A DNA stretch of 64,000 bases from Variibacter gotjawalensis (lineage in GTDB: Bacteria > Pseudomonadota > Alphaproteobacteria > Rhizobiales > Xanthobacteraceae): positions 2,867,501 through 2,931,500 of the forward strand of contig NZ_AP014946.1 of the NCBI RefSeq assembly GCF_002355335.1, given 5' to 3'. The notes under the pieces were generated by a model, which was not told where the DNA came from, did no database searches, and worked only from the letters and a program-made list of their open reading frames with translations. Of the stretch, positions 48,433-59,466 are shown piece by piece (the first letter of the stretch is position 1; every line of letters starts with the position of its first letter). The translations under genes were made by a program, and so were the position numbers.

Positions 48433-49596
48433 ATGCAACGGATCGCGATAGACGAGCGTGCCGACTGGATCGCGAAAGCCGAAGCGATCGGCTTCATCTT
48501 CCACACGCTCGACGGCGAGCGTTATTGGGACGAACGCGCCTACTACGCCTTCACGCTCAAGCAGATTGAGCAAGACCTCGAAGGTCCGACGAACGAACTC
48601 GCCGCCATGTGCCGAGAACTCGTCACGCGCGCGATCGCCGACGACGAGATCATGCGCAAGCTCGCGATCCCGCAGAAATTCTGGAACTACATCTCGGCGA
48701 GCTGGAAGAAGCAGGAGCCGAGCCTCTACGGCCGCTTCGATCTCCGCTACAACGGCCGTGCCCCCGCGAAGCTGCTCGAATTCAACGCCGACACGCCGAC
48801 CTCGCTGTTCGAGACCGGCGTCTTCCAGTGGCAATGGCTCGAAGACGCGATCGAGCGCGCCATCGTCCCGAAGGACGCCGACCAGTTCAATTCCGTGCAC
48901 GAGCGGCTGATCGCGGGCTGGCAAGAGATCGGGGCAGGGCGTGCCTTGAATCTCGCCGGCGTCATCGACGATCCGGAGGATGGCGGAACGGTCGCCTACC
49001 TCAACGACACCGCGCAGCAGGCAGGGCTAAAAACCACCGTGCTGCCGATGGATAAGATCGGGCGCAACCCGAAGGGTTTGTTCGTCGATCAGAAAGACGT
49101 GCCGATCGAGTTGATGTTCAAGCTTTATCCCTGGGAATGGATGATGCGCGAAGAGTTCGGCGCGTCGCTCCCAGGCTCTGGCACCCAGTTCATCGAGCCG
49201 CCCTGGAAAGCGATCCTCTCCAACAAGGGCATCCTCCCGCTGCTGTGGTCGATGTATCCGCGTCATCCGAACTTGCTCCCGGCCGCCTTCGAGAACGACG
49301 CCGAAGGAGTGAAGGCGCTCGGCGAGAGCTATGTGCGCAAGCCGCTTTTCTCGCGCGAGGGTGCGAATATCGAGATCGTCGTGTCGGGCGCTGTAATCGA
49401 CCGCGACGACGGGCCGTACGGCCAGGAAGGCTTCATCCGCCAAGGCCTCGCAACGCTCCCGCGCTTCGAGGAGAATTACACGGTGCTCGGCTCTTGGCTG
49501 GTCCGCGACCAAGCCTGCGGCCTTTCGGTGCGCGAAGCGCTCGACCCGATCACCAAGAACACCTCACGCTTCCTGCCGCACGCAATCGTTGGGTGA
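48433..49596 (+). CDS. Glutathionylspermidine synthase-like ATP-grasp ligase (YgiC/YjfC type)
   Basis: The 387-residue protein has the signature segments of the glutathionylspermidine synthase preATP-grasp family: LYGRFDLRYNGRAPAKLLEF with NADTPTSLFE, WEWMMREEFG, EPPWKAILSNKGILPLLW and FENDAEGVKALGESYVRKPL followed by FSREGANIEIV. It lacks the N-terminal amidase domain of true Gsp synthetase, as do YgiC and YjfC. These stand-alone enzymes do not make glutathionylspermidine in E. coli and their substrate is unknown. Coupling to the DUF1190-like and DUF350 genes suggests peptide or amine ligation to an envelope component. Confidence 0.9.
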   Translation: MQRIAIDERADWIAKAEAIGFIFHTLDGERYWDERAYYAFTLKQIEQDLEGPTNELAAMCRELVTRAIADDEIMRKLAIPQKFWNYISASWKKQEPSLYGRFDLRYNGRAPAKLLEFNADTPTSLFETGVFQWQWLEDAIERAIVPKDADQFNSVHERLIAGWQEIGAGRALNLAGVIDDPEDGGTVAYLNDTAQQAGLKTTVLPMDKIGRNPKGLFVDQKDVPIELMFKLYPWEWMMREEFGASLPGSGTQFIEPPWKAILSNKGILPLLWSMYPRHPNLLPAAFENDAEGVKALGESYVRKPLFSREGANIEIVVSGAVIDRDDGPYGQEGFIRQGLATLPRFEENYTVLGSWLVRDQACGLSVREALDPITKNTSRFLPHAIVG

Positions 49597-49655
49597 CGTT
49601 GAATTCTGTCGAAATATGACTACAGTAGCCACGGTTCTCACATTGCGAGACGGCT

Positions 49656-49910
49656 ATGAAACAACTTCAATTGAGGGATGCAAAATCCGCGCTATCGGCG
49701 GTCGTCGAAGACGCGGAGAATGGCAAACCGACGACGATTACCAAGCACGGCCGCAAAGCGGCGGTTGTGATTTCCTATGACGAGTGGGTTAAGTTGAAAA
49801 AGAAGCTTCCAACCTTCGCCGAGCTGCTGATTGCGATGCCCGAGCTCAATCCGGAGGATCTGCCGAAGCGTAAGCCTGCGCGTGTGCTCAGATCGCCGCC
49901 GTTCAAGTGA
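49656..49910 (+). CDS. Phd/YefM-type antitoxin
   Basis: The 84-residue protein starts MKQLQLRDAKSALSAVVEDA and continues KPTTITKHGRKAAVVISYDEW, the Phd/YefM DNA-binding pattern. A charged C-terminal arm would bind the toxin. Its codons are visibly richer in A and T than the neighbours. The stop overlaps the toxin ATG (TGATG). A short inverted repeat, TCTC-N7-GAGA around 49638-49652, lies upstream and could be its operator. It should repress the pair and neutralise the PIN toxin. Confidence 0.88.
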   Translation: MKQLQLRDAKSALSAVVEDAENGKPTTITKHGRKAAVVISYDEWVKLKKKLPTFAELLIAMPELNPEDLPKRKPARVLRSPPFK

Positions 49911-50350
49911 TGACGCGCTATCTTCTCGATACGAACGCGCTGTCGATATTAGCGCCCGCCGCGCGCGAGCCCGATCAGCGATCGAAGGCGTTTCAGCAAT
50001 GGGCGCTGGATCGTCACGAAAACCTCTTTCTCTCGGCGGTGACGCTGACAGAGGTGCAATCCGGTATCAGCCGCCTCCATCGCAAGCGGGCTCACAAGCG
50101 TGCGCAGGTTCTCGAAGATTGGCTCGACTCGGTCATTCAAATCTACGACGCCCGAATATACGCGTTGACCACCGAGATCGCGCTTGAAACTGGCCGCCTG
50201 GTTGACCGGGCGGCCGGCGCCGGTGCCGATCCGGGCTTCGAGGACGCCGCTATCGCGGCAACAGCGGCGACCGAAGGCATGACGGTCGTCACGTCGAACA
50301 CACGCCACTTCAAGCATTTCGGTGTGCCTTTCATCACGCCGCCGGACTGA
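49910..50350 (+). CDS. vapC: VapC-type PIN-domain ribonuclease toxin
   Basis: The 146-residue PIN protein has the acidic catalytic set: D7 in LLDTNALS, E48 in TLTEVQSG, D112 in FEDAAIAATA, and N130 in VVTSNTRHF. VapC toxins cut tRNA or rRNA when freed from the antitoxin. A GTG one codon upstream (49907) is an alternative start. The pair lies between the ATP-grasp gene and an MFS transporter gene, whose ATG follows the stop by two bases. Confidence 0.9.
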   Translation: MTRYLLDTNALSILAPAAREPDQRSKAFQQWALDRHENLFLSAVTLTEVQSGISRLHRKRAHKRAQVLEDWLDSVIQIYDARIYALTTEIALETGRLVDRAAGAGADPGFEDAAIAATAATEGMTVVTSNTRHFKHFGVPFITPPD

Positions 50351-50352
50351 GC

Positions 50353-51507
50353 ATGCCCGCCTTCATCTACATCGTGGCCGCCGTAGCGTTCACCGCGACG
50401 CTGTTCGTGCGCATGACCGACCCGATCGTGCCGCAGATCGCGCTCGACCTGCGCGTCGACGTGCAAAGCGCGGCACTGCTCGGTACCGCCTTCGCGCTCC
50501 CGTGGGCGCTGCTGCAGCCGCTGCTCGGCCCGGTCGGCGATCTCGTCGGCAAGGCGCGGGTGATCACGGTGTGCCTCGCGATCCTGTCCGTCGCGGGCCT
50601 CGCGGGCGCCTTCGCGCCGACCTTTCCGCTGCTGCTGACGACGCGCATCATCTCCGGTATGGCGGCGGGCGGCGTGTTCCCGGTCGCCATCGCGCTGATC
50701 TCGGATCGTGTCGCGATGCAGACGCGGCAGATTGCGATCAGCCGCCTGATACTCGGCAGCGTCACCGGCATGCTTGCCGGATCGCTGTTCGCCGGCATTC
50801 TCGCCGACTTCGTCAGCTGGCGCGGCATCTTCTTTCTTGTTGCGGCCTGCAATGCGATTGCGGCTTTCGCGGCCTGGTACTGGCTCGACGATGGCCCCGA
50901 TTTCACGCCGCACTTCAACATTGCGGAAGCGCTCGCGAATTACGGGAAAGTCTTCTCGAACCCGCTGTCGAAATTCTGCTTCGGCGCGGTCTTTGTCGAA
51001 GGCCTCGTGATCTACGGCATTTTTCCGTACATCGCGCTGCTGCTGACGCGCATCGGCGAGACGCGCGCGTCGATCGCCGGCGTCGTCGTCGCGAGCTTCG
51101 GCATCGGCGGAATTCTCTACGCCTTGATGGTGTCGCGCGTCATCGGCCGCGCCGGTCCGCGCGGGTTGATGATCGGCGGTGGTTTGCTGGCGGGCGCCGC
51201 GCTGATCACGCTCGCGGCGCTGCCGCCGTGGCAGGTGCAGGCTGTCGCGCTGATGAGCCTAGGCCTCGGCTTCTTCGCGCTTCACGCCTCGATCCAGACG
51301 CAGATGACGGAGCTCGCGCCGGAAGCGCGCGGCACCACGGTCGCGATGCACTCGTTCTTCTATTTTCTCGGCCAAGCGCTCGGCCCGATCGTCTATCTCG
51401 CGGGCTTCCGCCTGATCGACGCGCCGCTCGCGCTTTTGGCCGGTGGCGTCGCGATTATCGCGGTCGGCCTCATCACGCCGCGCCTGATCTTGCCGGCGCG
51501 CGCCTAG
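50353..51507 (+). CDS. MFS transporter (AraJ/drug-efflux type)
   Basis: The 384-residue protein has about twelve membrane segments. Between the second and third is the MFS loop motif in GPVGDLVGKARVI, and motif C-like sequence occurs at LGSVTGMLAGSLFAGILAD. The family exports drugs, sugars or metabolites with proton exchange; the substrate is not readable. The ATG is two bases after vapC, but its normal codon use suggests it belongs to the chromosome rather than the toxin pair. The stop shares CTAG with the convergent AtuA-like gene. Confidence 0.88.
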   Translation: MPAFIYIVAAVAFTATLFVRMTDPIVPQIALDLRVDVQSAALLGTAFALPWALLQPLLGPVGDLVGKARVITVCLAILSVAGLAGAFAPTFPLLLTTRIISGMAAGGVFPVAIALISDRVAMQTRQIAISRLILGSVTGMLAGSLFAGILADFVSWRGIFFLVAACNAIAAFAAWYWLDDGPDFTPHFNIAEALANYGKVFSNPLSKFCFGAVFVEGLVIYGIFPYIALLLTRIGETRASIAGVVVASFGIGGILYALMVSRVIGRAGPRGLMIGGGLLAGAALITLAALPPWQVQAVALMSLGLGFFALHASIQTQMTELAPEARGTTVAMHSFFYFLGQALGPIVYLAGFRLIDAPLALLAGGVAIIAVGLITPRLILPARA

Positions 51508-51812
51508 CGCTCCGGCATCTCCATATCGAGCAGGGCGGAACTCAGCGCCTTCCCATGTGCATCGAGCGCGAGCGAACGCGTGACGCCGCCCCGCAGCGTG
51601 CCTTTGAGCACGAAATTCAGCGCGCCGATGTTCGGTAGTTCGTAGCGCGTGACGTCGCCCTGAACGATGTCGCCGAAATGCGCGCGGACGCGCTCGACTG
51701 TCACGTGTTCGCGCAGATGCTCATAGTCCTGCGGATCGTAAGCGATCACCGAGATGTTGGACGTGTCGCCCTTGTCGCCGGTGCGCGAGTGGGCCAAATC
51801 GCGAAGCTTCAT
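51504..51812 (-). CDS. AtuA-like ferredoxin-fold domain protein
   Basis: The 102-residue protein begins MKLRDLAHSRTGDKGDTSNI and has the pattern DPQDYEHLREHVTVERVRAH of the small domain that in some organisms forms the C-terminus of AtuA. Here it is a separate gene whose ATG overlaps the stop of the large AtuA gene by one base, so the two products are probably made together and form a complex. AtuA proteins are linked to acyclic terpene catabolism in Pseudomonas; the substrate here is not established. Confidence 0.88.
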   Translation of the reverse strand: MKLRDLAHSRTGDKGDTSNISVIAYDPQDYEHLREHVTVERVRAHFGDIVQGDVTRYELPNIGALNFVLKGTLRGGVTRSLALDAHGKALSSALLDMEMPER

Positions 51813-53140
51813 CACGCCTCCAGCATCGTCGTCTGCGGCTGGAAGGCAGCCTCGGGAACGAAAGTCGACGCGACCGCGACGATCTCGCGTGCGTTCTTCC
51901 ACGCGCCGCCGCCGCCCGCCGGGCCGTTGGTGTAGAGCGTCTCGACCTCGTTGCCGACGCGGATCGCTTCCTCCATCGACTCCGTACGGCCGATGACGCG
52001 CACGCGCACCTCGTAAGGTTCGCTGCCCGCGCCGAGCCTTGCTCCATGCAGCGAGTCGACACCGATGAGATCGAAGCGCAGTTCCGTCGTCTTGACGCTG
52101 GTCAGCTCAAGTCGCTCACGCACGATATCGAGCGCGAGCCGTCCGCGCTCGACCGCGCCGGGACCCGCATATGAGATCTGGCCTTCGCCGACGAAGCTGT
52201 CGACATAACCGACCGAGGTTTTCAGCATCTTGGTCTTCGCGGCGCCATTGCCGCCGGTGACGCGCACGCGATCCGGTCCAATTTCCTCAACGGAGACATC
52301 AGAGAAATCCGCCACGACATCGGGCTGGAAATACTGCTTCGGGTCCTGCACCTCGTAGAGCAGTTGCTCCTTCACGGTGCGGCTCGTAACTGCTCCGCCG
52401 GAGCCCGGGACTTTAGTTATGACCACAGTCCCGTCCTCGCTCACTTCGCCGATCGGGAAACCGAGCCGCGCCAGTCCAGGAATGTCCTTGAGGCCCGGAT
52501 CGGCGAAATAGCCGCCCGTGATTTGGCCGGCGCATTCGAGCAGATGCCCGACGACCGTGCCGCGCCCGAGCATCGGCCAGTCATCCATCGCCCAGCCGAA
52601 TTCATGCACGCAGCAGCCGAGGAACATCGCGGGGTCCGCCGCGCGCCCGGTGATGACGACGTCCGCGCCCGCAGCCAAAGCCGCCGCGATCGGCGCCGCA
52701 CCCGTATAAGCATTCGCCGAGACGACCTTGTTGCCGAGCGAATGCACGGTGCCGCCGATGTCGAGTGCTTCGCCGTGCGCGGCATCGAGCACATCGTCGC
52801 CCGTGATCGCCGCGATCTTGAGACCCTTGAGCCCGAGAGCCTGGGCCACCGCGCGGGCCTTCTCGGCAGCCGCGATGGGGTTCGCCGCGCCCATGTTGGT
52901 GACGACCCGCACTTGGTTGGCGCGGCAGAGCGGCAGCACGGCGCGGAATCGCGCCTCCAGCAGCGGGTCATAGCCTTGTTTCGGGTCTTTCAGTTTGGCC
53001 TGCTGCGCCAGCGCGATGGTGCGTTCGGCGAGGCACTCGAACACCAGGTAGTCGAGTTGGCCCTTTTCGGCGAGTTCCACGGCCGGTTCGATACGGTCAC
53101 CCGCATACCCTGCGCCGGCCCCTATACGGATTGTTTTCAT
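51812..53140 (-). CDS. AtuA/DUF1446 acyclic terpene utilisation-type protein
   Basis: The 442-residue protein shows the DUF1446 pattern: MKTIRIGAGAGYAGDRIEPA, LVFECLAERTIALAQQAK, VVTNMGAANPIAAAEKA, ADVVITGRAADPAMFLGCCV and HLLECAGQITGGYFADPG. In Pseudomonas the atuA product takes part in citronellol/geraniol degradation, but its reaction is unproven. None of the other atu genes (carboxylase, dehydrogenases) is in the window, so a different acyl or hydroxyacid substrate is possible. The gene faces away from the thiamine riboswitch. Confidence 0.88.
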   Translation of the reverse strand: MKTIRIGAGAGYAGDRIEPAVELAEKGQLDYLVFECLAERTIALAQQAKLKDPKQGYDPLLEARFRAVLPLCRANQVRVVTNMGAANPIAAAEKARAVAQALGLKGLKIAAITGDDVLDAAHGEALDIGGTVHSLGNKVVSANAYTGAAPIAAALAAGADVVITGRAADPAMFLGCCVHEFGWAMDDWPMLGRGTVVGHLLECAGQITGGYFADPGLKDIPGLARLGFPIGEVSEDGTVVITKVPGSGGAVTSRTVKEQLLYEVQDPKQYFQPDVVADFSDVSVEEIGPDRVRVTGGNGAAKTKMLKTSVGYVDSFVGEGQISYAGPGAVERGRLALDIVRERLELTSVKTTELRFDLIGVDSLHGARLGAGSEPYEVRVRVIGRTESMEEAIRVGNEVETLYTNGPAGGGGAWKNAREIVAVASTFVPEAAFQPQTTMLEA

Positions 53141-53213
53141 TGTTCTCTTGCGTCTCCGTCCCGGCCGCTAGTCTAACCCTTGAGAGTCGCGGATAAAAAC
53201 CCCATGATAGAGG

Positions 53214-53297
53214 TCTGCCTGGGGTGTCGCGGCGGTTCGCGACTGAGAGCATACCCAAAGAACCTGTCGGGGTTATGCCCGCGTAGGGAGTAGCAGA
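53214..53297 (+). promoter_or_regulatory. TPP riboswitch (THI box) upstream of thiO
   Basis: The conserved elements are all visible: CCTGGGGTG (53218-53226), CTGAGAG (53243-53249), ACCC closing the second helix, AACCTG (53261-53266), GGGTTATGCCCGCGTAGGGA (53271-53288). Helix P3 is GTCGCG/CGCGAC. The closing helix may pair TCTGC (53214-53218) with GCAGA (53293-53297), which includes the A of the thiO start codon, and the ribosome site AGGGAG lies inside the aptamer 3' side. Thiamine diphosphate binding would therefore block translation initiation directly. Confidence 0.95.
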
Positions 53298-54457
53298 TGC
53301 AAGGGACTTCCAAAGCCGGGACGAAGCACGTCGCCATCATTGGCGCCGGCGTATCCGGGCTTGGCATCGGCTGGCGGCTCGCGCAGCGCGGGTTCGCGGT
53401 TACCGTTTTCGACAAGGGCGTGGCCGGAAGCGGCGCGACTTATGCGGCGGCCGGCATGCTGGCGGCCTGTTCCGAAGCCGAGCCCGGCGAGGAAGCGCTC
53501 ATCGCGCTCGGCCGCGAGAGCCAGAAACGCTGGCCGGATTTCGCCGCCGAAGTTGAAGCAGCCTCCGGTCTATCGGTGGACCTCCGCCGAGAAGGCACGC
53601 TGCTCGTCGCGCTCACCGCCGACGATCAGGCGCGCCTGACCCACGATCTCGGCTTCCAGAAAGGCCTAGGCCTGCCGCTCGAGTGGATTTCCGCGGGAGC
53701 CGCCCGCAAGCGCGAGCCGCATCTGGGTTCCCGTCTCGCCGGCGCGCTGTGGTCGCCCGAGGACACGCAGGTCGACAACCGCAAACTCGGCGCTGCGCTA
53801 CGCGTCGCGGCCGAACGCGCGGGCGTCGTGCTGCGCGAGAACACGGCGGTCAAAAGCATCACCAGCGAGCGCGGCCGCGTCACCGGCATCGAACTTGCCG
53901 ACGGCGAGAAGATCGCGGCCGATCACGTGGTGCTCGCGGCCGGTGCATGGTCGCGGCAGATCGAAGGCATTCCGGCCGAAGCGCGTCCGCCCGTGCGCCC
54001 GATTAAAGGCCAGATGATCGCGCTGCAGATGGACCCGCGTGCGCCATTGATGACCCACGTCGTCTGGGCGCCCGGCGTCTACATGGTGCCGCGCCGCGAT
54101 GGCCGCTTGCTGCTTGGCGCGACCGTCGAGGAGAAGGGCTTCGATACGACAATGACGGCGGGCGGCATGCTGACGTTGCTTGAAGCCGCATGGCGCGCCG
54201 TGCCGGCGATCGAGGAGTTGCCGATCGCCGAGACGTGGGTCGGTCACCGGCCGGGCAGTCGTGACGACGCGCCGATCCTCGGCGCCGGTCCGCTCGACGG
54301 ACTGACCTACGCGACCGGCCATCACCGCAACGGCATCCTGCTGACGCCGGTGACCGCCGACCTCGTCGCGCAGCTTGTCGTTGATGGCAAGGCCGATCCG
54401 CTGCTGCAGCCGTTCGGGATGGGACGATTTGAACCGCGCTCTCAAGCCGCGGAGTAG
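53297..54457 (+). CDS. thiO: Glycine oxidase ThiO
   Basis: ThiO oxidises glycine to iminoglycine for the thiazole half of thiamine. The 386-residue flavoprotein has the FAD-binding VAIIGAGVSGLGIGWRL (G16-x-G18-x-x-G21), the GATYAAAGMLA segment near the flavin, and the C-terminal GHRPGSRDDAPILG and YATGHHRNGILLTPV. It is the first gene after the TPP riboswitch and is followed by thiS two bases later. The thiC and thiD genes for the pyrimidine half are not in the window. Confidence 0.95.
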   Translation: MQGTSKAGTKHVAIIGAGVSGLGIGWRLAQRGFAVTVFDKGVAGSGATYAAAGMLAACSEAEPGEEALIALGRESQKRWPDFAAEVEAASGLSVDLRREGTLLVALTADDQARLTHDLGFQKGLGLPLEWISAGAARKREPHLGSRLAGALWSPEDTQVDNRKLGAALRVAAERAGVVLRENTAVKSITSERGRVTGIELADGEKIAADHVVLAAGAWSRQIEGIPAEARPPVRPIKGQMIALQMDPRAPLMTHVVWAPGVYMVPRRDGRLLLGATVEEKGFDTTMTAGGMLTLLEAAWRAVPAIEELPIAETWVGHRPGSRDDAPILGAGPLDGLTYATGHHRNGILLTPVTADLVAQLVVDGKADPLLQPFGMGRFEPRSQAAE

Positions 54458-54459
54458 GG

Positions 54460-54666
54460 ATGATGACGACGATCAACGTGAATGGCGAAGCGCAGAATCT
54501 GTCGGCCGAAACGCTGGCCGCGCTGCTCGCCGAGAAAGGCATCGAAGGCAGTCGCGGGCTCGCGGTCGCGCTCAACGGCGCCGTGGTGCCGCGCGCGAAT
54601 TGGCCGTCGACCAAACTCAACGCCGGTGACGATGTCGAAATCGTCCACGCCAAGCAGGGCGGCTAA
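54460..54666 (+). CDS. thiS: Sulfur carrier protein ThiS
   Basis: ThiS carries sulfur as a C-terminal thiocarboxylate to ThiG. The 68-residue ubiquitin-like protein ends in the required Gly-Gly (VEIVHAKQGG). The family core NVNGEAQNLSAETLAALLAE is present. Two ATG codons at 54460 and 54463 are possible starts with GGAG upstream. It lies between thiO and thiG, as in most thi operons. ThiF, which activates the C-terminus, is not seen here. Confidence 0.95.
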   Translation: MMTTINVNGEAQNLSAETLAALLAEKGIEGSRGLAVALNGAVVPRANWPSTKLNAGDDVEIVHAKQGG

Positions 54667-54707
54667 GGTTGAAGAACCGGAATCATTTTCTTGTGCGAGT
54701 CGTGTAA

Positions 54708-56099
<1,392 letters not shown>

Positions 56100-56125
<26 letters not shown>

Positions 56126-57446
56126 CTTCGAGCAAGACGAACTCGTTGTCATCAGCCTTATTCGGCTCGCGGCTCGATGAGAACGGCAGGTTGTTGTCGT
56201 TGCCGACGATGATATGGCGCTCGTCGATGACATCGACATTCTCGATCGTGAAGAACGGGAAGGTCAGCACGCCGCCGTTGAGCGGCTTGCGGGCGCGCTC
56301 CTGCGGGTCCTTGATCTGCATGAGATCGATGTAACCGATCTTGCGCACCGGGCCGTTGGCATTCGCGTCCGTCATCTCGACTTTGTAGACGCGCTTGAAC
56401 TTCGCGAGATTGTGGAAGCAATCCGGGCGTTGCTGGCCCTGCGGGCAAGCCTTGTCGGCGGTGCCTTCGCCATCGTCGCGTTCGATGATCAGCGCGGTCG
56501 TCGCGTCGATCATGTTGAAATCGCCGATCGCATTGCCGTCGGCTTCGAGCACGTACTTCCAGTGCCGGCCGGTCCACTTCTCGGCTTTGACGTCAAACTC
56601 TAGGATGCGGAGATAGGCCTTGCCGTCCTGCTTTTCCCAGTCCTTTTTGTCGGCGTCCCACATCGGGCCTTCGAGCAGCGGGTAGAGGAAGCGGCCGTCC
56701 GGCGACGCCGCCATACCCTCGTAGCCTTTCGAACGGCGAACGTTGAACGCCACCGGAGCGCTCGGCACCGCCGGCGTCGTTACGGCGAAATGATCGGGCG
56801 AGCGCGCCGGCTTGCCGTCGACTTGCGTTTCGAACACGGCTTCGACCTTTCCGGTCGCGTCGATGCGAATGAGGTACGGACCGAATTCTTCGCCGATCCA
56901 AAATTTGTCGCCGATCGGCTGGAAGCTTTCCGGGTCGAAGTCCGAACCCGTCAGGTAGCGCTTGTCGGTGCCTTCGTTGGCAATGCGAAACGGAATTTTC
57001 TTGTCCGGATCGGACAGGAAGATCGTCGCGAGTTTCTCTAGCGTGCCGGTCTTCCAGTCGATTCGATAGCGGTTGAGATACAGCATCGAGTCGGGCGAGT
57101 TCGCCTTCGCGCCCATGCCGTTGTCGGTCAGAACCCAGAAGGTGCCGTCCGCCATCTTCTTGATACCGGAGTGGCCCTGCGCGGGCTGACCCGGCATCGG
57201 CACTTTCACGCCGGTCGGACGGCCATACGACAGCCCTTCGACGGAGCCGACAGCGTCGACACGCTTGCCGGTCGTGAACTTGCCGGGATTCTTGAGATCG
57301 GCCGGAGCATCGGCGGGCGCCTGAATATATGTCTCGGCCGGCAGCACCGCGTGGCCCGCGAGCGTTGCGTTGAATTGCTGTGCGTTAGCGGCACCGGCCA
57401 AAAGCGCCGTCAGCGAGACGGCGGTGAGTAGACGCGCGATCGACAT
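56100..57446 (-). CDS. Secreted esterase-like/phytase-like (PF13449-type) protein
   Basis: The 448-residue protein has a signal peptide (MSIARLLTAVSLTALLAGAA, cleaved near ANAQQ) and the beta-propeller-like features of the 'esterase-like activity of phytase' family. These include GHSGIKKMADGTFWVLTDNG, DFDPESFQPIGDKFWIGEEF with GPYLIR, and GYEGMAASPDGRFLYPLLEG. GGGGAG precedes the ATG. It is expected in the periplasm or outside the cell. Hydrolysis of phosphate esters is predicted for the family but not proven. It is convergent with thiE. Confidence 0.85.
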
Positions 57447-57542
57447 GGAAGCTCCCCTTTGAGTTCCCGCGATCTACATCCCCGGTTGTGTAGCCTAGAT
57501 GACAGTGGTTGTGGATAAATCGCCGCAGGGAGAGCCGCAGCG

Positions 57543-57995
57543 TCAGCCGCGCCCGCGATACGGCGCGACGCCTTGATCGGGCACCCACACCCCGGCCGGA
57601 AGCCGGCCGGCTTGCCAGAACACATCGATCGGGATGCCGCCGCGCGGATACCAATAGCCGCCGATGCGGAGCCAGCGTGGCTTGAGCAGCTTCTGCAGCT
57701 CTTTGCCGATGCCCACGGTGCAATCCTCATGGAAGCCGCCGTGGTTGCGGAAGCTCGCGAGATAAAGCTTCAGCGACTTCGACTCGACCAGCCATTTGCC
57801 CGGCACGTAATCGATCACAAGGTGCGCGAAATCCGGCTGTCCGGTGATCGGGCAGAGCGTCGTGAATTCCGGCGCCGTGAAGCGCGCAACGTAGTTCGTG
57901 TCCGGGTGCGGGTTCGGCACGCGGTCGAGTTGCGCCTGATCCGGCGAGGCGGGCAGGGCCGTCGGCTTGCCGAGCTGTAGTGGTCTCTTGCTCAA
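57543..57995 (-). CDS. queF: NADPH-dependent 7-cyano-7-deazaguanine reductase
   Basis: QueF reduces preQ0 to preQ1 for queuosine in tRNA. The 150-residue product is the short, single-domain type. The catalytic Cys48 and Asp55 are in [13 protein letters not shown], and the NADPH/substrate region is in [21 protein letters not shown]. The start is TTG, set by AGGAG six bases upstream. I see no preQ1 riboswitch in its short leader. It is divergent from eno. Confidence 0.95.
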   Translation of the reverse strand: MSKRPLQLGKPTALPASPDQAQLDRVPNPHPDTNYVARFTAPEFTTLCPITGQPDFAHLVIDYVPGKWLVESKSLKLYLASFRNHGGFHEDCTVGIGKELQKLLKPRWLRIGGYWYPRGGIPIDVFWQAGRLPAGVWVPDQGVAPYRGRG

Positions 57996-58021
57996 GTTGT
58001 TCTCCTAACGCGCAGATTTAG

Positions 58022-59398
<1,377 letters not shown>

Positions 59399-59466
59399 GC
59401 GCGCATCAATCTTGCGTTTTCGCGTGCACTGCCGCAAAACGATGGTCTAGGAATTCGGAACTCGCC

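Noticed and set aside
57510-57518. Perfect DnaA box TGTGGATAA, and a near match TTGTCCACA around 6199
   Set aside because: Single boxes far apart without an AT-rich unwinding region or replication genes do not support an origin.
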